DNA of 64,000 nucleotides from Neisseria bacilliformis (GCF_014055025.1 NZ_CP059571.1:248001-312000), one strand, 5' to 3'. Numbered from the stretch's first letter, positions 38,101-44,954 are shown. Notes: generated from the sequence alone by a model not told the origin. Numbers and translations are program-made.

Positions 38101-41100
38101 CAGGCGAAGTCGAATTTGTCGGCACAGGCGCGGCCAACGTCTCCGCCAAAACCGTCAACGGCAAACACACCGTAACCGTCGGCGTAGACAGCGCCAGCAT
38201 TGCCGACAGCATTGCCCAGCCCGTCGTCTACACCAAAGCCGACGGCAGCAAAGCCTACAAACGCGGCAACAAATTCTACGACGCGCAAACCGGCGGCAAC
38301 GAAATCCAACCCGCCGACGTCATCGCCTCCATGAACAACGCCGCGGGCAGCACCACCGCCCCGATGACCCTTGCCAACGTCAAAGACAACCTCAAAGACG
38401 CAGCCAACGGCAAAGCGGTCAGCACACTGGCAGGCGGCAGCCGTGCCGACCTGACCAAAGGCAAAGGCGGCAGCAATGCGGCGACCGTCAACGACGTACT
38501 CAACGCAGGCTTCACCGTCCAAGGCAACGGCGTAGCGAAAGACTTCGTAACCCACGGCGACACCGTCAACTTCGCCAACGGCCAAGGCACAGTCGCCAAA
38601 GTCGAAAGCAAAGACGGCGTAACCAAAGTCAGCTTCGACACCCCGATGCAGTACGTTGACAACACCGGCAGAGCCAGCACCGATCCGACCAACACCGTCA
38701 GCCTCGTCGGCAAAGACAGCGGCAAACCCGTACAGGTTAAAAACGTCGCAGCCGGCACACTGAGCAACACCAGCACCGATGCCGTAAACGGCAGCCAGCT
38801 GTACGCCGTTGCCAACAACCCGCTGACCTTCGCAGGCGACAGCGGCACGAACGTTGAACGCAAACTGGGCAGCACCGTGAACGTCAAAGGCGGCGTAACT
38901 GACGCGGCCAAACTGAGCGACAACAACATCGGCGTAGTAGCCAACGGCACAGACGGGTTGAACGTCAAACTGGCCAAAGAGCTCAAAGACCTGACCAGCG
39001 CCGAGTTCAAAGACGCTGCGGGCAACGTGACCAAAGTTGGCGGCAACGGCGTTACCATCACGCCGAAAGCTGCGGGCAAGAAACCGGTGAGCCTGACTTC
39101 AAACGGCCTCAACAACGGCGGCAACAGAATCACCAATGTTGCGCCGGGCACAGCCGATACCGATGCAGTCAACGTTTCCCAGTTGAACCAGGCGGCAGCG
39201 AAAGCGGCCAACAAAGTTGAAGCGGGCAGCAACATTGTCGTTACCCCGACTCAGAACAAAGACGGCAGCACCACTTACAAAGTGGCCACCGCCAACGATC
39301 TGAAAGCCAACAGCTTCACTGCGGGCGGCGTATCGCTTTCTGCCAAAGGCATCAACGCTGGCAACAAAGCCATCACCAACGTTGCCGCCGGTGTGAACAA
39401 CACCGACGCAGCCAACGTCGGCCAGGTGAAAGCGGCGAAAACCGAAGTCAAAGCCGGCACCAATATTGCTAGCGTTGTGGAAACCAAAGGCAGCAACGGC
39501 CAAAGCATTTACACCGTGAATGCCGACGGGGCGAGCGTTTCGGCCGGCTCTACCGCCCTCACCGTTACCAAAGGCAGGAAAAACGCCAACAACGTAACCG
39601 ACTACGCCGTGGATCTGTCGGCCAAAACCAAAGCCGACATCGCCAAAGGTGCGGCCGCGAAAGACGCGCTGGACACCAAAGGCCTGACCTTCACCGGCGA
39701 CACCGGCACAACCGGCGTGAAAAAACTGGGCAGCCAGGTAGCCGTAACCGGCGACAGCAACATCACCACCAAAGCCGACGCTTCGGGTGTGAATGTCGCC
39801 CTCAAACGCGATCTGAACGTGGACAGCGTTACCGCCGGCAACACCACCGTGAACAACGGCGGCGTTACCATCAAATCGCCGACCACCGGTAATCCGAACA
39901 ACACCGTGAACCTGACCGCAAACGGTCTGAGCAACGGCGGCAAGCAGATTACCAATGTTGCCAGCGGTTTGAACGGCAGAACCGTCGCCCAGATCAAAGC
40001 CGAAGGCAGCAAGGCGGCAGAATGGAACAATGCGGCGACCGTTGGCGACTTGACCCAGGTTGAAAACAACGTAACCAATATTTCCAACAATTACAGCAAA
40101 ACCCTCGGCGGCGACAACAACCAGTATGTCGACAACACCGGCAAGCTGACCCCCGCCGGCAAAGTTGCCCTAAAAACCTACAACGTTTCCGGACAAAAAG
40201 AGTACGTCAACAACTCGGTCATTTCCGCCATCAAAAACATGAACGAACAAGGCATCAAGTTCTTCCATGTGAACGACGGACAAACCCAGATCGACCAGGC
40301 CACCAACACCGAGGATTCCAGCGCGTCCGGCAGATACGCCGTTGCTATCGGCTACCAGGCCAAAGGCAACGGTGTGGATGCCGTAGCGATGGGCAGCCAG
40401 TCTGTGGCTTCCGGCCAGAACGGCATCGCCATCGGCAAAGGCGCGCAGGCAACCGGCAAGAATTCCATCTCCATCGGTACAGGCAACAAGGTATCGGGAG
40501 CGAATTCCGGCGCGTTCGGCGACCCGACCATTATGGACGGAGCCAACAGCTACAGCGTCGGTAACAACAACACCGTCGCCACAGACAACACCTTTGTCTT
40601 GGGCAACAACGTTACCGCCACCAAAGCCAACTCCGCGTTCTTGGGCAACAAGTCGGGCAGCTTCTCGCAAACCGGCTCGACCACCGACGCAACCACCGGC
40701 GTACATAAAGCCGTATCCGGCAGCAGCAACTACACCTACCTGGGTGCGAACGACGCCAATGTTGCGGGCGTAAGCGACACAGTCGGCATCGTCAGCGTCG
40801 GCAACGCAAGCGAAACCCGCCAGGTACAAGGCGTGGCCGCAGGCGTGATTTCCGCCACCAGCACCGACGCCATCAACGGCAGCCAGCTGTACTACACCAA
40901 CCAGGCCATCAACCAAAACATCAACAACCAAGTGGTCAACATGGGCAACCAGTTGAACCAGAAAATTGACGATGTGGCGGCCGACTCCAAAGCCGGAACG
41001 GCTGCGGCGATGGCAGTGGCCGGTCTGCCTCAAGCCTACCTGCCCGGTAAGAGCATGATGGCCGTCGGCGGCAGCGTGTACCGCGGCGCAAGCGGTTACG

Positions 41101-41213
41101 CCATCGGCTACTCCAGCATTTCCGACGGCGGAAACTGGATCATCAAAGGCACCGTAACCGGCAACTCGCGCGGCCATGTCGGCGGCACCGCTGCCGTAGG
41201 CTACCAGTGGTAA
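32187..41213 (+). CDS. Giant trimeric autotransporter adhesin (YadA/Hia-type, type Vc)
   Basis: The 3,008-residue protein begins with the extended signal peptide region MNKIYRTVYNETTNTWTAVA and a signal sequence cut near residue 53 (AAVQA-EGLK). The head is rich in YadA-type SVAIG repeats (residues ~60-600 and ~780-940). Neck motifs of the form TSTDAINGSQLY recur. The stalk has Trp-ring-like (AGDLANMGWVVSS) and KG-like (VLNAGFTVQGNGVAKDF) modules, many in an exact tandem duplication. More SVAIG head repeats lie near the C terminus. The protein ends with the beta-barrel anchor GTAAVGYQW. It should form a homotrimeric surface fibre for adhesion. The start is ATG 32187 with AAGGAAG upstream. Two further genes follow, probably in the same operon. 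Confidence 0.95.
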   Translation: MNKIYRTVYNETTNTWTAVAEIAKAKGKSKSSKTAIASVAVAGALLSSAAVQAEGLKWGNGATAEGDESIAMGVNSTAKSKYTITLGARAKNETNGEAAVIIGNDAKAIADVNASTAANTMGQQVAIGEASVANSQSVALGAQTYATGQASIAIGGDDLGNNDSKTSAGKYTGADAWRNYAGQPITVEGVTTKDASDPAIGFTSTTASGRGSIALGHMGQSTGKASVAIGADSHAEADGAIAAGMVSQATGAAAVAVGVGAQAKKDHATAIGLKAVASETNSFAAGTNAQASKTGATAVGVDSNALAEHSIAIGSNAKVSQTAPTTTQNTKGVSDASIAIGQTSYAEGLAAVAVGAKTKAIEHAVAIGTETKAEGLSAVAIGSNSQATTTNSVAVGTTSKASGANATALGQATQALGQSSVAVGDGAVSTAAGWGTAVGNSSEARYGASAYGHLAKATGEKSVAIGDSANGAGNNAVAVGNTAAGQGENAVAIGNTAAASASNGIAVGNNAKAKAVAAVAIGASAGLTSDETTKNTNTRAVMIGVSAGHSARDINDSVLIGWEAGKDLGKANQSSSNNIGLGARALSGANGSTNVALATQAGLGATGNNNFFGQVNAGSYVTGDNNVAIGKNALKGTDAAKLTVSDAVALGTDATANKDKAVALGAGASTATEAKQISTATVGSTTYGGFVGKVNATGYQVSVGAKDAERQLKHVAPGEISSTSTDAINGSQLYSVASGLQTQIANISSSGGNVHFYHVNGASTDNNYNNDGATGAKAMAAGINAKAKGASSIAIGNATVEKESTANGAGTAKTESEGAIAIGDTSYAAGTHAIAMGQARAEQKDSIAVGSNARSTAEYTVAIGQNAVSSKQNAISIGSSSNTAADNSIAIGSNSSTSSNGSVALGHGSQATRDAINATAVKATSTAAVAQNQVYALDAASNTDKNNIAATVKGASGAVSVGTQQDTRQIINVAAGTEDSDAVNVAQLKSVANLVKNTTPTKVAPATGSKITVNNKGTATAPDYELDLSADAKTSLNKADTAMQNFKVATVPSKGGTQTAGENVGNGETLTFEAGDNVSISQTGKKITINATGSGASKVEAATNSPITVGGTGTATDPYKVGVSTVALTHTARGVVNTPAATDAGKLVTAGEIAKAINNSGFIATSGKSGTGQVSGTSEELVNPGDIVKFTAGNGIKIEQNKGEFTISNIAGGASGTPSVVEAATNNPITVGGTGTAADPYKVGVSTVALTNSATGTVNAPNATDSGKLVTAGEVAKAINGSGFTLKTSAVSGEGEKDAASTTDEIVNPGDAVEMIAGKNLKVKQSADGKVTYSTKDAVQFNTVTVGGVSIDQNNGINAGSKKITNVAAGSVSATSRDAVNGSQLYAVANNPLTFAGDSGTNVERKLGSTVNVKGGVTDAAKLSDNNIGVVANGTDGLNVKLAKELKDLTSAEFKDAAGNVTKVGGNGVTITPKAAGKKPVSLTSNGLNNGGNTVTGVGSALNLYPAGTPKTAGLLDLSNLSADQKASAATAGDLANMGWVVSSDKTTGNESQAFSGQVKNAGEVEFVGTGAANVSAKTVNGKHTVTVGVDSASIADSIAQPVVYTKADGSKAYKRGNKFYDAQTGGNEIQPADVIASMNNAAGSTTAPMTLANVKDNLKDAANGKAVSTLAGGSRADLTKGKGGSNAATVNDVLNAGFTVQGNGVAKDFVTHGDTVNFANGQGTVAKVESKDGVTKVSFDTPMQYVDNTGRASTDPTNTVSLVGKDSGKPVQVKNVAAGTLSNTSTDAVNGSQLYAVANNPLTFAGDSGTNVERKLGSTVNVKGGVTDAAKLSDNNIGVVANGTDGLNVKLAKELKDLTSAEFKDAAGNVTKVGGNGVTITPKAAGKKPVSLTSNGLNNGGNTVTGVGSALNLYPAGTPKTAGLLDLSNLSADQKASAATAGDLANMGWVVSSDKTTGNESQAFSGQVKNAGEVEFVGTGAANVSAKTVNGKHTVTVGVDSASIADSIAQPVVYTKADGSKAYKRGNKFYDAQTGGNEIQPADVIASMNNAAGSTTAPMTLANVKDNLKDAANGKAVSTLAGGSRADLTKGKGGSNAATVNDVLNAGFTVQGNGVAKDFVTHGDTVNFANGQGTVAKVESKDGVTKVSFDTPMQYVDNTGRASTDPTNTVSLVGKDSGKPVQVKNVAAGTLSNTSTDAVNGSQLYAVANNPLTFAGDSGTNVERKLGSTVNVKGGVTDAAKLSDNNIGVVANGTDGLNVKLAKELKDLTSAEFKDAAGNVTKVGGNGVTITPKAAGKKPVSLTSNGLNNGGNRITNVAPGTADTDAVNVSQLNQAAAKAANKVEAGSNIVVTPTQNKDGSTTYKVATANDLKANSFTAGGVSLSAKGINAGNKAITNVAAGVNNTDAANVGQVKAAKTEVKAGTNIASVVETKGSNGQSIYTVNADGASVSAGSTALTVTKGRKNANNVTDYAVDLSAKTKADIAKGAAAKDALDTKGLTFTGDTGTTGVKKLGSQVAVTGDSNITTKADASGVNVALKRDLNVDSVTAGNTTVNNGGVTIKSPTTGNPNNTVNLTANGLSNGGKQITNVASGLNGRTVAQIKAEGSKAAEWNNAATVGDLTQVENNVTNISNNYSKTLGGDNNQYVDNTGKLTPAGKVALKTYNVSGQKEYVNNSVISAIKNMNEQGIKFFHVNDGQTQIDQATNTEDSSASGRYAVAIGYQAKGNGVDAVAMGSQSVASGQNGIAIGKGAQATGKNSISIGTGNKVSGANSGAFGDPTIMDGANSYSVGNNNTVATDNTFVLGNNVTATKANSAFLGNKSGSFSQTGSTTDATTGVHKAVSGSSNYTYLGANDANVAGVSDTVGIVSVGNASETRQVQGVAAGVISATSTDAINGSQLYYTNQAINQNINNQVVNMGNQLNQKIDDVAADSKAGTAAAMAVAGLPQAYLPGKSMMAVGGSVYRGASGYAIGYSSISDGGNWIIKGTVTGNSRGHVGGTAAVGYQW
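36318..39125 (+). repeat. Tandem in-frame duplication in the adhesin: two full 1,230-bp units plus a partial third
   Basis: The block starting GATGCCGTAAACGGCAGCCA recurs at 36318, 37548 and 38778. Units one and two appear identical over 1,230 bp (410 codons). The third is identical for about 345 bp except for one silent change (GTAACC to GTAACT at about 38900) and then diverges at GGCAACA. Each unit carries one Trp-ring-like module, one KG-like module and one neck. Confidence 0.93.
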
Positions 41214-41226
41214 TGTCGTAAACGTT

Positions 41227-41262
41227 TTCAGACGGCCTCTTTTATAATAGAGGCCGTCTGAA
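41227..41262 (+). terminator. Inverted DUS hairpin between adhesin and lipoprotein genes
   Basis: TTCAGACGGCCT (41227-41238) and AGGCCGTCTGAA (41251-41262) flank a short loop that contains TATAAT at 41243-41248. It could attenuate transcription out of the adhesin gene and hold a -10 box for the next gene, though no matching -35 is evident. Confidence 0.5.
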
Positions 41263-41286
41263 AACCAAACTTAAAGGATTTGAAAC

Positions 41287-41811
41287 ATGAAAAATACACA
41301 ATTTCTGAAAACGGGCGCGGCACTGGCCGCCGCCTGCCTCCTGGCTGCCTGCGCCACCAAAAGCAAAATTACCGCCGAGGGCACGACCGACAACCCCGTG
41401 TTCCCCAAACCCTATTCCCTCACCTTCAACAAAGACCGGGGCACCTTCCCCACCTATGACGAGCTGGACAAAATGCGCCCCGGTCTGACCAAAGACGACA
41501 TCTACAAAATCCTCGGCCGCCCGCACTACGACGAAGGCATGTACGGCGTGCGCGAATGGGACTACCTCTTCCACTTCTACACCCCCGGTGTCGGCGTCGA
41601 TCCCGACAACACCTCCGGCGTGGACGGCATCACCACCTGCCAGTACAAAGTGATTTTCGACAAACACAAATTCGCCCGCAGCTTCCACTGGAATCCCGTA
41701 TTCCCGCAAGGCGCGGTCTGCCCGCCGCCGCAGCCCGAGCCGCCCAAAGCCGAGCCGCAGGTCATCATCCGCGAAGTCGAAGCCGCCCCGGCGAAAAAAA
41801 TCCGCCAGTAA
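41287..41811 (+). CDS. SmpA/OmlA (BamE-like) lipoprotein linked to the adhesin, TpgA-like
   Basis: The 174-residue lipoprotein has lipobox LLAAC (Cys about residue 21). It carries a BamE/OmlA-type domain seen in PTYDELDKMRPGLTKDDIYK, ILGRPHYDEGMYGVREWDYL and CQYKVIFDKHKFARSFHW. The same arrangement forms the N-terminal half of TpgA, which is encoded beside the trimeric autotransporter Ata in Acinetobacter and anchors it to peptidoglycan through an OmpA-like domain. Here the protein stops after a proline-rich linker (CPPPQPEPPKAEPQVIIREV) with no OmpA domain. The next gene starts 12 bases on. It is probably in the outer membrane facing the periplasm. The role in adhesin assembly is inferred. 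Confidence 0.8.
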   Translation: MKNTQFLKTGAALAAACLLAACATKSKITAEGTTDNPVFPKPYSLTFNKDRGTFPTYDELDKMRPGLTKDDIYKILGRPHYDEGMYGVREWDYLFHFYTPGVGVDPDNTSGVDGITTCQYKVIFDKHKFARSFHWNPVFPQGAVCPPPQPEPPKAEPQVIIREVEAAPAKKIRQ

Positions 41812-41823
41812 GACCGCAGCGCG

Positions 41824-42252
41824 ATGTTGAGAACCTTATGGGCACTGATGCTGCTGGGCGCGGGCCTTACCGCTTCCGCCTCCGGCAGCATCGATGATTT
41901 CAAACAGAGCAGAAAAGTGGTGGTCGATACCGCCAATGCCGAACTCTGCTTCGCCGACAGCGGACAATGCCATCCCGTTCTGGTGGGCAAAACCACGCCG
42001 AAAGGCCGGTTTGACATGAAAATCTACAAAACCGACAAGCGCGGCTACGGCGGCGACATCATCGGTTTCAAGCAGGAAAAAGACTTCCTCTTCGCCCTGC
42101 ACCGCGTGTGGACGCTCAAACCTTCGGAACGCCGTTTGGAACGCATCAAATCGCCGCTGGCCGCCGACCGCATCATGACCAACGGCTGCATCAACGTCAG
42201 CGACGACGTGTACGAACAGCTTAAACAGTATTTCGTATTGGAAGTTATCTGA
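41824..42252 (+). CDS. YkuD-type L,D-transpeptidase-like protein
   Basis: The 142-residue protein has an N-terminal signal peptide or anchor (WALMLLGAGLTASASG) and a compact YkuD fold. VGKTTPKGRFDMKIYK is followed by His93 in FALHRVW and the catalytic-type Cys122 in MTNGCINVSDDVY. The usual motif is S-x-G-C-[IV]-R; here Thr replaces Ser and Asn replaces Arg, so activity is uncertain. L,D-transpeptidases cross-link peptidoglycan or attach proteins to it in the periplasm. Placed 12 bases after the TpgA-like gene, it may supply the cell-wall link that gene lacks. A strong terminator follows. Confidence 0.82.
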   Translation: MLRTLWALMLLGAGLTASASGSIDDFKQSRKVVVDTANAELCFADSGQCHPVLVGKTTPKGRFDMKIYKTDKRGYGGDIIGFKQEKDFLFALHRVWTLKPSERRLERIKSPLAADRIMTNGCINVSDDVYEQLKQYFVLEVI

Positions 42253-42258
42253 CCAAAG

Positions 42259-42283
42259 CGGGGCGCAAGCCCCGTTTTTTTTT
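42259..42283 (+). terminator. Rho-independent terminator of the adhesin operon
   Basis: CGGGGC, loop GCAA, GCCCCG, then nine T, 6 bases past the stop of the transpeptidase-like gene. It is independent of DUS. Confidence 0.9.
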
Positions 42284-42337
42284 GCGTCTGCGCGGCCGCC
42301 GGAGCGAAACCCGGCGGCGGGCGGGCAGTATGGAAAG

Positions 42338-42379
42338 AGGCCGTCTGAAAAACACCGGCAGGTGTTTTTCAGACGGCCT
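42338..42379. terminator. Inverted DUS pair
   Basis: AGGCCGTCTGAA (42338-42349) and TTCAGACGGCCT (42368-42379), with the stem extended by AAACACC/GGTGTTT. Confidence 0.65.
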
Positions 42380-42389
42380 TGTCCCGCAG

Positions 42390-42499
42390 GTAGGGTGTGT
42401 GGCGCAAGCCACGCACGCGGTTTCAGGCTGTGCGGCGGAGGGACGCAATCTGTGATGCGGCAGAAAACGCGTGCGTTGCCTTGGGGAGACACACCCTAC
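42390..42499. repeat. REPIN-like element, GTAGGGTGTGT family (110 bp)
   Basis: The left hairpin is GTAGGGTGTGTGGCGCAAGC plus CACGCACGCGG. The right hairpin begins ACGCGTGCGTTGCC and ends GAGACACACCCTAC. Confidence 0.85.
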
Positions 42500-42509
42500 G
42501 TCAACGGGG

Positions 42510-42549
42510 AGGCCGTCTGAAAATCCGTAAAACGTTTTTCAGACGGCCG
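42510..42549 (-). terminator. Inverted DUS pair downstream of nadD
   Basis: AGGCCGTCTGAA (42510-42521) and TTCAGACGGCCG (42538-42549). Confidence 0.7.
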
Positions 42550-42558
42550 CAAATGTTT

Positions 42559-43185
42559 TCACGGCGTGTCGGTGTCATCGGTGTACAGGCCGTGGCGGCG
42601 GATGTAGGCGGCAACGGCGGGGTCGAGCAGGCCGGCGGTGCTTTTCCCGGTTTTCAGACGGCCTCTGATGTCGGTGGAGCTGATGTTGTCGGGCGGGGCG
42701 GACAGGAGGTGCAGGCTGCCGTCGGCGAGTGCCTGCGCCGCCCAGTGGTGCAGCGGCTGGGGCAGGGCGGTGGGGGTGAAGCCGTTGCGGGGGGCGGCGG
42801 CGATGCCGGTTTGGCGCACGAGGGTCTGCCAGTCTTTCCAGGTGTGCAGGGCGGCGAGGCTGTCTGCGCCGACGAGCCACCAGAGGGCGGCGGCGGGGTA
42901 GTGCTGGCGGAAGATGCGGACGGTGTCGGCGGTGTAGGTTGCGCCGCTGCGGACGATGTCGAGGTCGGAGACGGCGAAGCGGGGGTCGGCGGCTGCGGCG
43001 GCCCGGGTCATGGCGAGGCGGTCGGCGGCGGGGGCGCGGGGGGCGGTTTTGTGGTAGGGGTCGCCGGCGGGGAGAAAGATGACGGTGTCGAGGGCGAGTT
43101 GGTCGGCGAAGGCGCGGGCGATGCGGGTGTGGCCGAGGTGGGGGGGGTCGAAGGTGCCGCCGAAAAGGCCGATGCGGCGGTTCAT
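42559..43185 (-). CDS. nadD: Nicotinate-nucleotide adenylyltransferase
   Basis: NadD adenylates nicotinate mononucleotide in NAD synthesis. The 208-residue protein shows GLFGGTFDPPHLGH (residues 6-19, with the nucleotidyltransferase H-x-G-H), the substrate loop LPAGDPYHK, and ISSTDIRGRLKTG near the C terminus (the S-S-T-x-I-R motif). Its ATG 43185 overlaps the carbonic anhydrase TGA as ATGA, so the two are translationally coupled; the start is inside a longer open frame and is fixed by the motif. A DUS is read through in RGRLKTG. Confidence 0.94.
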   Translation of the reverse strand: MNRRIGLFGGTFDPPHLGHTRIARAFADQLALDTVIFLPAGDPYHKTAPRAPAADRLAMTRAAAAADPRFAVSDLDIVRSGATYTADTVRIFRQHYPAAALWWLVGADSLAALHTWKDWQTLVRQTGIAAAPRNGFTPTALPQPLHHWAAQALADGSLHLLSAPPDNISSTDIRGRLKTGKSTAGLLDPAVAAYIRRHGLYTDDTDTP

Positions 43186-43763
43186 GGGTTTTGCGCTCCG
43201 TGGCCGGGGTCGTCGGTTACGGGGGTGAGTTTGCCGGTGGTGGGGTGGATGACGAGGCCGTGGATGGCGATGTTGGCGGGCATGAGGGGGTGGCGGCGGA
43301 TGGTTTGGACGGTGTGGCGGACGCTGTCTTCGACGTTGGTGAAGCCGGTGAGCCAGTTGTCGAGGTTGATGCCGGCGTTGCGCAGGGTGTCGATGCGGTC
43401 GGCGGGGATGCCGAAGGCTTCGGTGTGGGCGAGGAATTCGGCGGGGTTCATGCCGCGCATGCCGCAGTCGTGGTGGGCGATGACCATGATTTCGCTTACG
43501 CGCAGCTCGTACACGGCGACGAGCAGGCTGCGCATGACGGAGCCCCAGGGGTGGGAGACGACTGCGCCGGCGTTTTTGATGAGTTTGGCGTCGCCGTTTT
43601 TGAGGCCGAGGGCGCGGGGGAGGAGTTCGGAGAGGCGGGTGTCCATGCAGGAGAGGATGGCGAGGCCGCGTTCGGGGTATTTGCCGCTGAAAAATTGGGC
43701 GTATTCGCCGGATTCGACGAAGTTGTTGTTGAATTCGAGGATTTCTTTGAGGGTGTCGCTCAT
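43182..43763 (-). CDS. Beta-carbonic anhydrase
   Basis: Beta-carbonic anhydrases interconvert CO2 and bicarbonate, supplying bicarbonate to carboxylases in the cytoplasm. The 193-residue protein has the zinc ligands and catalytic dyad in LSCMDTRL (Cys39, Asp41, Arg43) and AHHDCGM (His97, Cys100), and the conserved GDAKLIKNAGAVV. ATG 43763 was chosen because the family N terminus (SDTLKEILEFNNNFV) begins there, though the open frame runs much further upstream. It is coupled to nadD. Confidence 0.93.
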   Translation of the reverse strand: MSDTLKEILEFNNNFVESGEYAQFFSGKYPERGLAILSCMDTRLSELLPRALGLKNGDAKLIKNAGAVVSHPWGSVMRSLLVAVYELRVSEIMVIAHHDCGMRGMNPAEFLAHTEAFGIPADRIDTLRNAGINLDNWLTGFTNVEDSVRHTVQTIRRHPLMPANIAIHGLVIHPTTGKLTPVTDDPGHGAQNP

Positions 43764-43815
43764 GGTGTGTTCCTTTTTGTGTGCGGGAAGGTTCGGGTTG
43801 CATCGAAGCGGTGTT

Positions 43816-43851
43816 TTCAGACGGCCTGCGGGGATTTGGAGGCCGTGTGAA
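43816..43851 (-). terminator. Imperfect inverted DUS pair downstream of the flavin reductase gene
   Basis: TTCAGACGGCCT (43816-43827) and the one-mismatch AGGCCGTGTGAA (43840-43851). Confidence 0.6.
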
Positions 43852-43855
43852 AGGT

Positions 43856-44353
43856 TCAGGCGAGGGTAGCGAAGCGGCGGCGGAAGTAGACGAGGGGGGG
43901 GGTGTCGGCGGTGTGGGGCGGGAGGGCGATTTCGTCGATTTCGGCCATAAACACCCAGTGGGTGCCGACTTCGTTTTGGGCGGCGATGCGTCCGTGCAGG
44001 TGGGCGAGCGCGCCTTCCACTTGGAGCTGGCCGAGGCGGCCTCTGTGCCAGATGTGGTAGGCGAAGCGTTCTTCGTGGGAGAGGGCGGTGAGGCCGGCGA
44101 AGTGTTCGGCAACGTCCTGCTGGCCGGCGGCGAGGACGTTGGCGCACAGGGCGCGGTTTTGCAGCAGGACGGGGACGATGCCGGCCTGTTTGTTGATACA
44201 GAGCATGAGGGTGGGGGGCTCGTCGGTTACGGGGGCGACGGCGGTCATGGTGATGCCGTAGCGTCCGGCTTCGCCGTCGGTGGTGATGACGTGCACGCCG
44301 CCGGCGCAGGCGGACATGGCGTTGCGGAAGGGTTGTTGCAGGGGGTGGGGCAT
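43856..44353 (-). CDS. Flavin reductase family protein (HpaC-like)
   Basis: These small flavoproteins reduce FMN or FAD with NAD(P)H to feed a partner monooxygenase. The 165-residue protein has the split-barrel pattern FRNAMSACAGGVHVITTDG, GITMTAVAPVTDEPPTLMLC, FAGLTALSHEERF and GTHWVFMAEIDEIAL. No oxygenase is nearby. It lies downstream of the MarR-type regulator on the same strand. A run of nine C (43894-43902 on the plus strand as G) sits near the C terminus, where slippage would change the last dozen residues. Confidence 0.85.
   Translation of the reverse strand: MPHPLQQPFRNAMSACAGGVHVITTDGEAGRYGITMTAVAPVTDEPPTLMLCINKQAGIVPVLLQNRALCANVLAAGQQDVAEHFAGLTALSHEERFAYHIWHRGRLGQLQVEGALAHLHGRIAAQNEVGTHWVFMAEIDEIALPPHTADTPPLVYFRRRFATLA
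43894..43902 (-). repeat. C9 homopolymer in the flavin reductase gene
   Basis: Nine consecutive G on the plus strand encode Thr-Pro-Pro-Leu in TADTPPLVYF. The tract length is in the range that can slip in Neisseria. Confidence 0.8.
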
Positions 44354-44481
44354 GGGGTAAGTGTGCCGGAAGCGGTGTTTTTAATTTTTCAGACGGCCTT
44401 TTCGGGGCGGTTGCGCCGCAGCGGAACGCGAAAACGCGGCAGGCGGGATTGTACCCGACACTGCCGCACGGCAAAACGCAA

Positions 44482-44928
44482 TCAGGCTTTCGGGGCGGAC
44501 TCTTGCGGTTTGAGGGCGGCCATTTCTTCGAGCAGTGTGTGCAGGCTGTGCATTTTTTCGCTGGTCATGCGCCGTTCGATGTCTTCGTAGCATTTGTCCA
44601 CCTGCACGCGGATGTTTTCAAAAATGCGCACGCCGCTGCCGGTGAGTTTGAGGAACACGCGGCGTTGGTCGTTGGAGGGCTTCATGCGGATGAGCAGGCC
44701 GCTTTGTTCGAGGCGGTTGAGGATGCCGGTGAGGCTGGGGCGCAGGATGCACGCCTGCGCGGCGAGGTCTTGGAAATCCATGGTACCGTTTTCGGCCAGC
44801 AGGCGGATGATGCGCCACTGCTGGTCGGTGATGCCCGCGCCGTTGAATATCGGGCGGAAGTACGACAGCAGCACGTCGCGTGCCTGCAACATGGTGATAT
44901 TGATGGAATTGCGTTTGTAACTGCCCAT
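44482..44928 (-). CDS. farR: MarR-family regulator, FarR/HpaR type
   Basis: FarR of gonococci and meningococci is a MarR-type repressor of the farAB fatty-acid efflux pump and of an adhesin. The 148-residue protein aligns closely from memory with FarR: ITDQQWRIIRLLAENGTMDF, QDLAAQACILRPSLTGIL and MKPSNDQRRVFLKLT in the winged helix. ATG 44928 was chosen as the family start; the open frame continues upstream without conserved sequence. The flavin reductase follows on the same strand 128 bases on; HpaR-HpaC pairs show similar partners. Confidence 0.85.
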   Translation of the reverse strand: MGSYKRNSINITMLQARDVLLSYFRPIFNGAGITDQQWRIIRLLAENGTMDFQDLAAQACILRPSLTGILNRLEQSGLLIRMKPSNDQRRVFLKLTGSGVRIFENIRVQVDKCYEDIERRMTSEKMHSLHTLLEEMAALKPQESAPKA

Positions 44929-44954
44929 AACCGTGTCCTTTGCGGAATTGTCCG

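Larger units (their letters stand above)
42253..42558. other. 306-bp intergenic region: terminators and a REPIN
   Basis: In order: rho-independent terminator, DUS pair, complete GTAGGGTGTGT REPIN, DUS pair ending nadD. No gene was seen. Confidence 0.8.

Noticed and set aside
36639-38585. Repeated antisense frames opposite the adhesin duplication
   Set aside because: They are mirror images of the duplicated adhesin units and have no start signals or family features of their own.
43140-43147. G8 run in nadD as a phase-variable tract
   Set aside because: It encodes the invariant DPPH of the active site in an essential gene, so the run is explained by codon choice.
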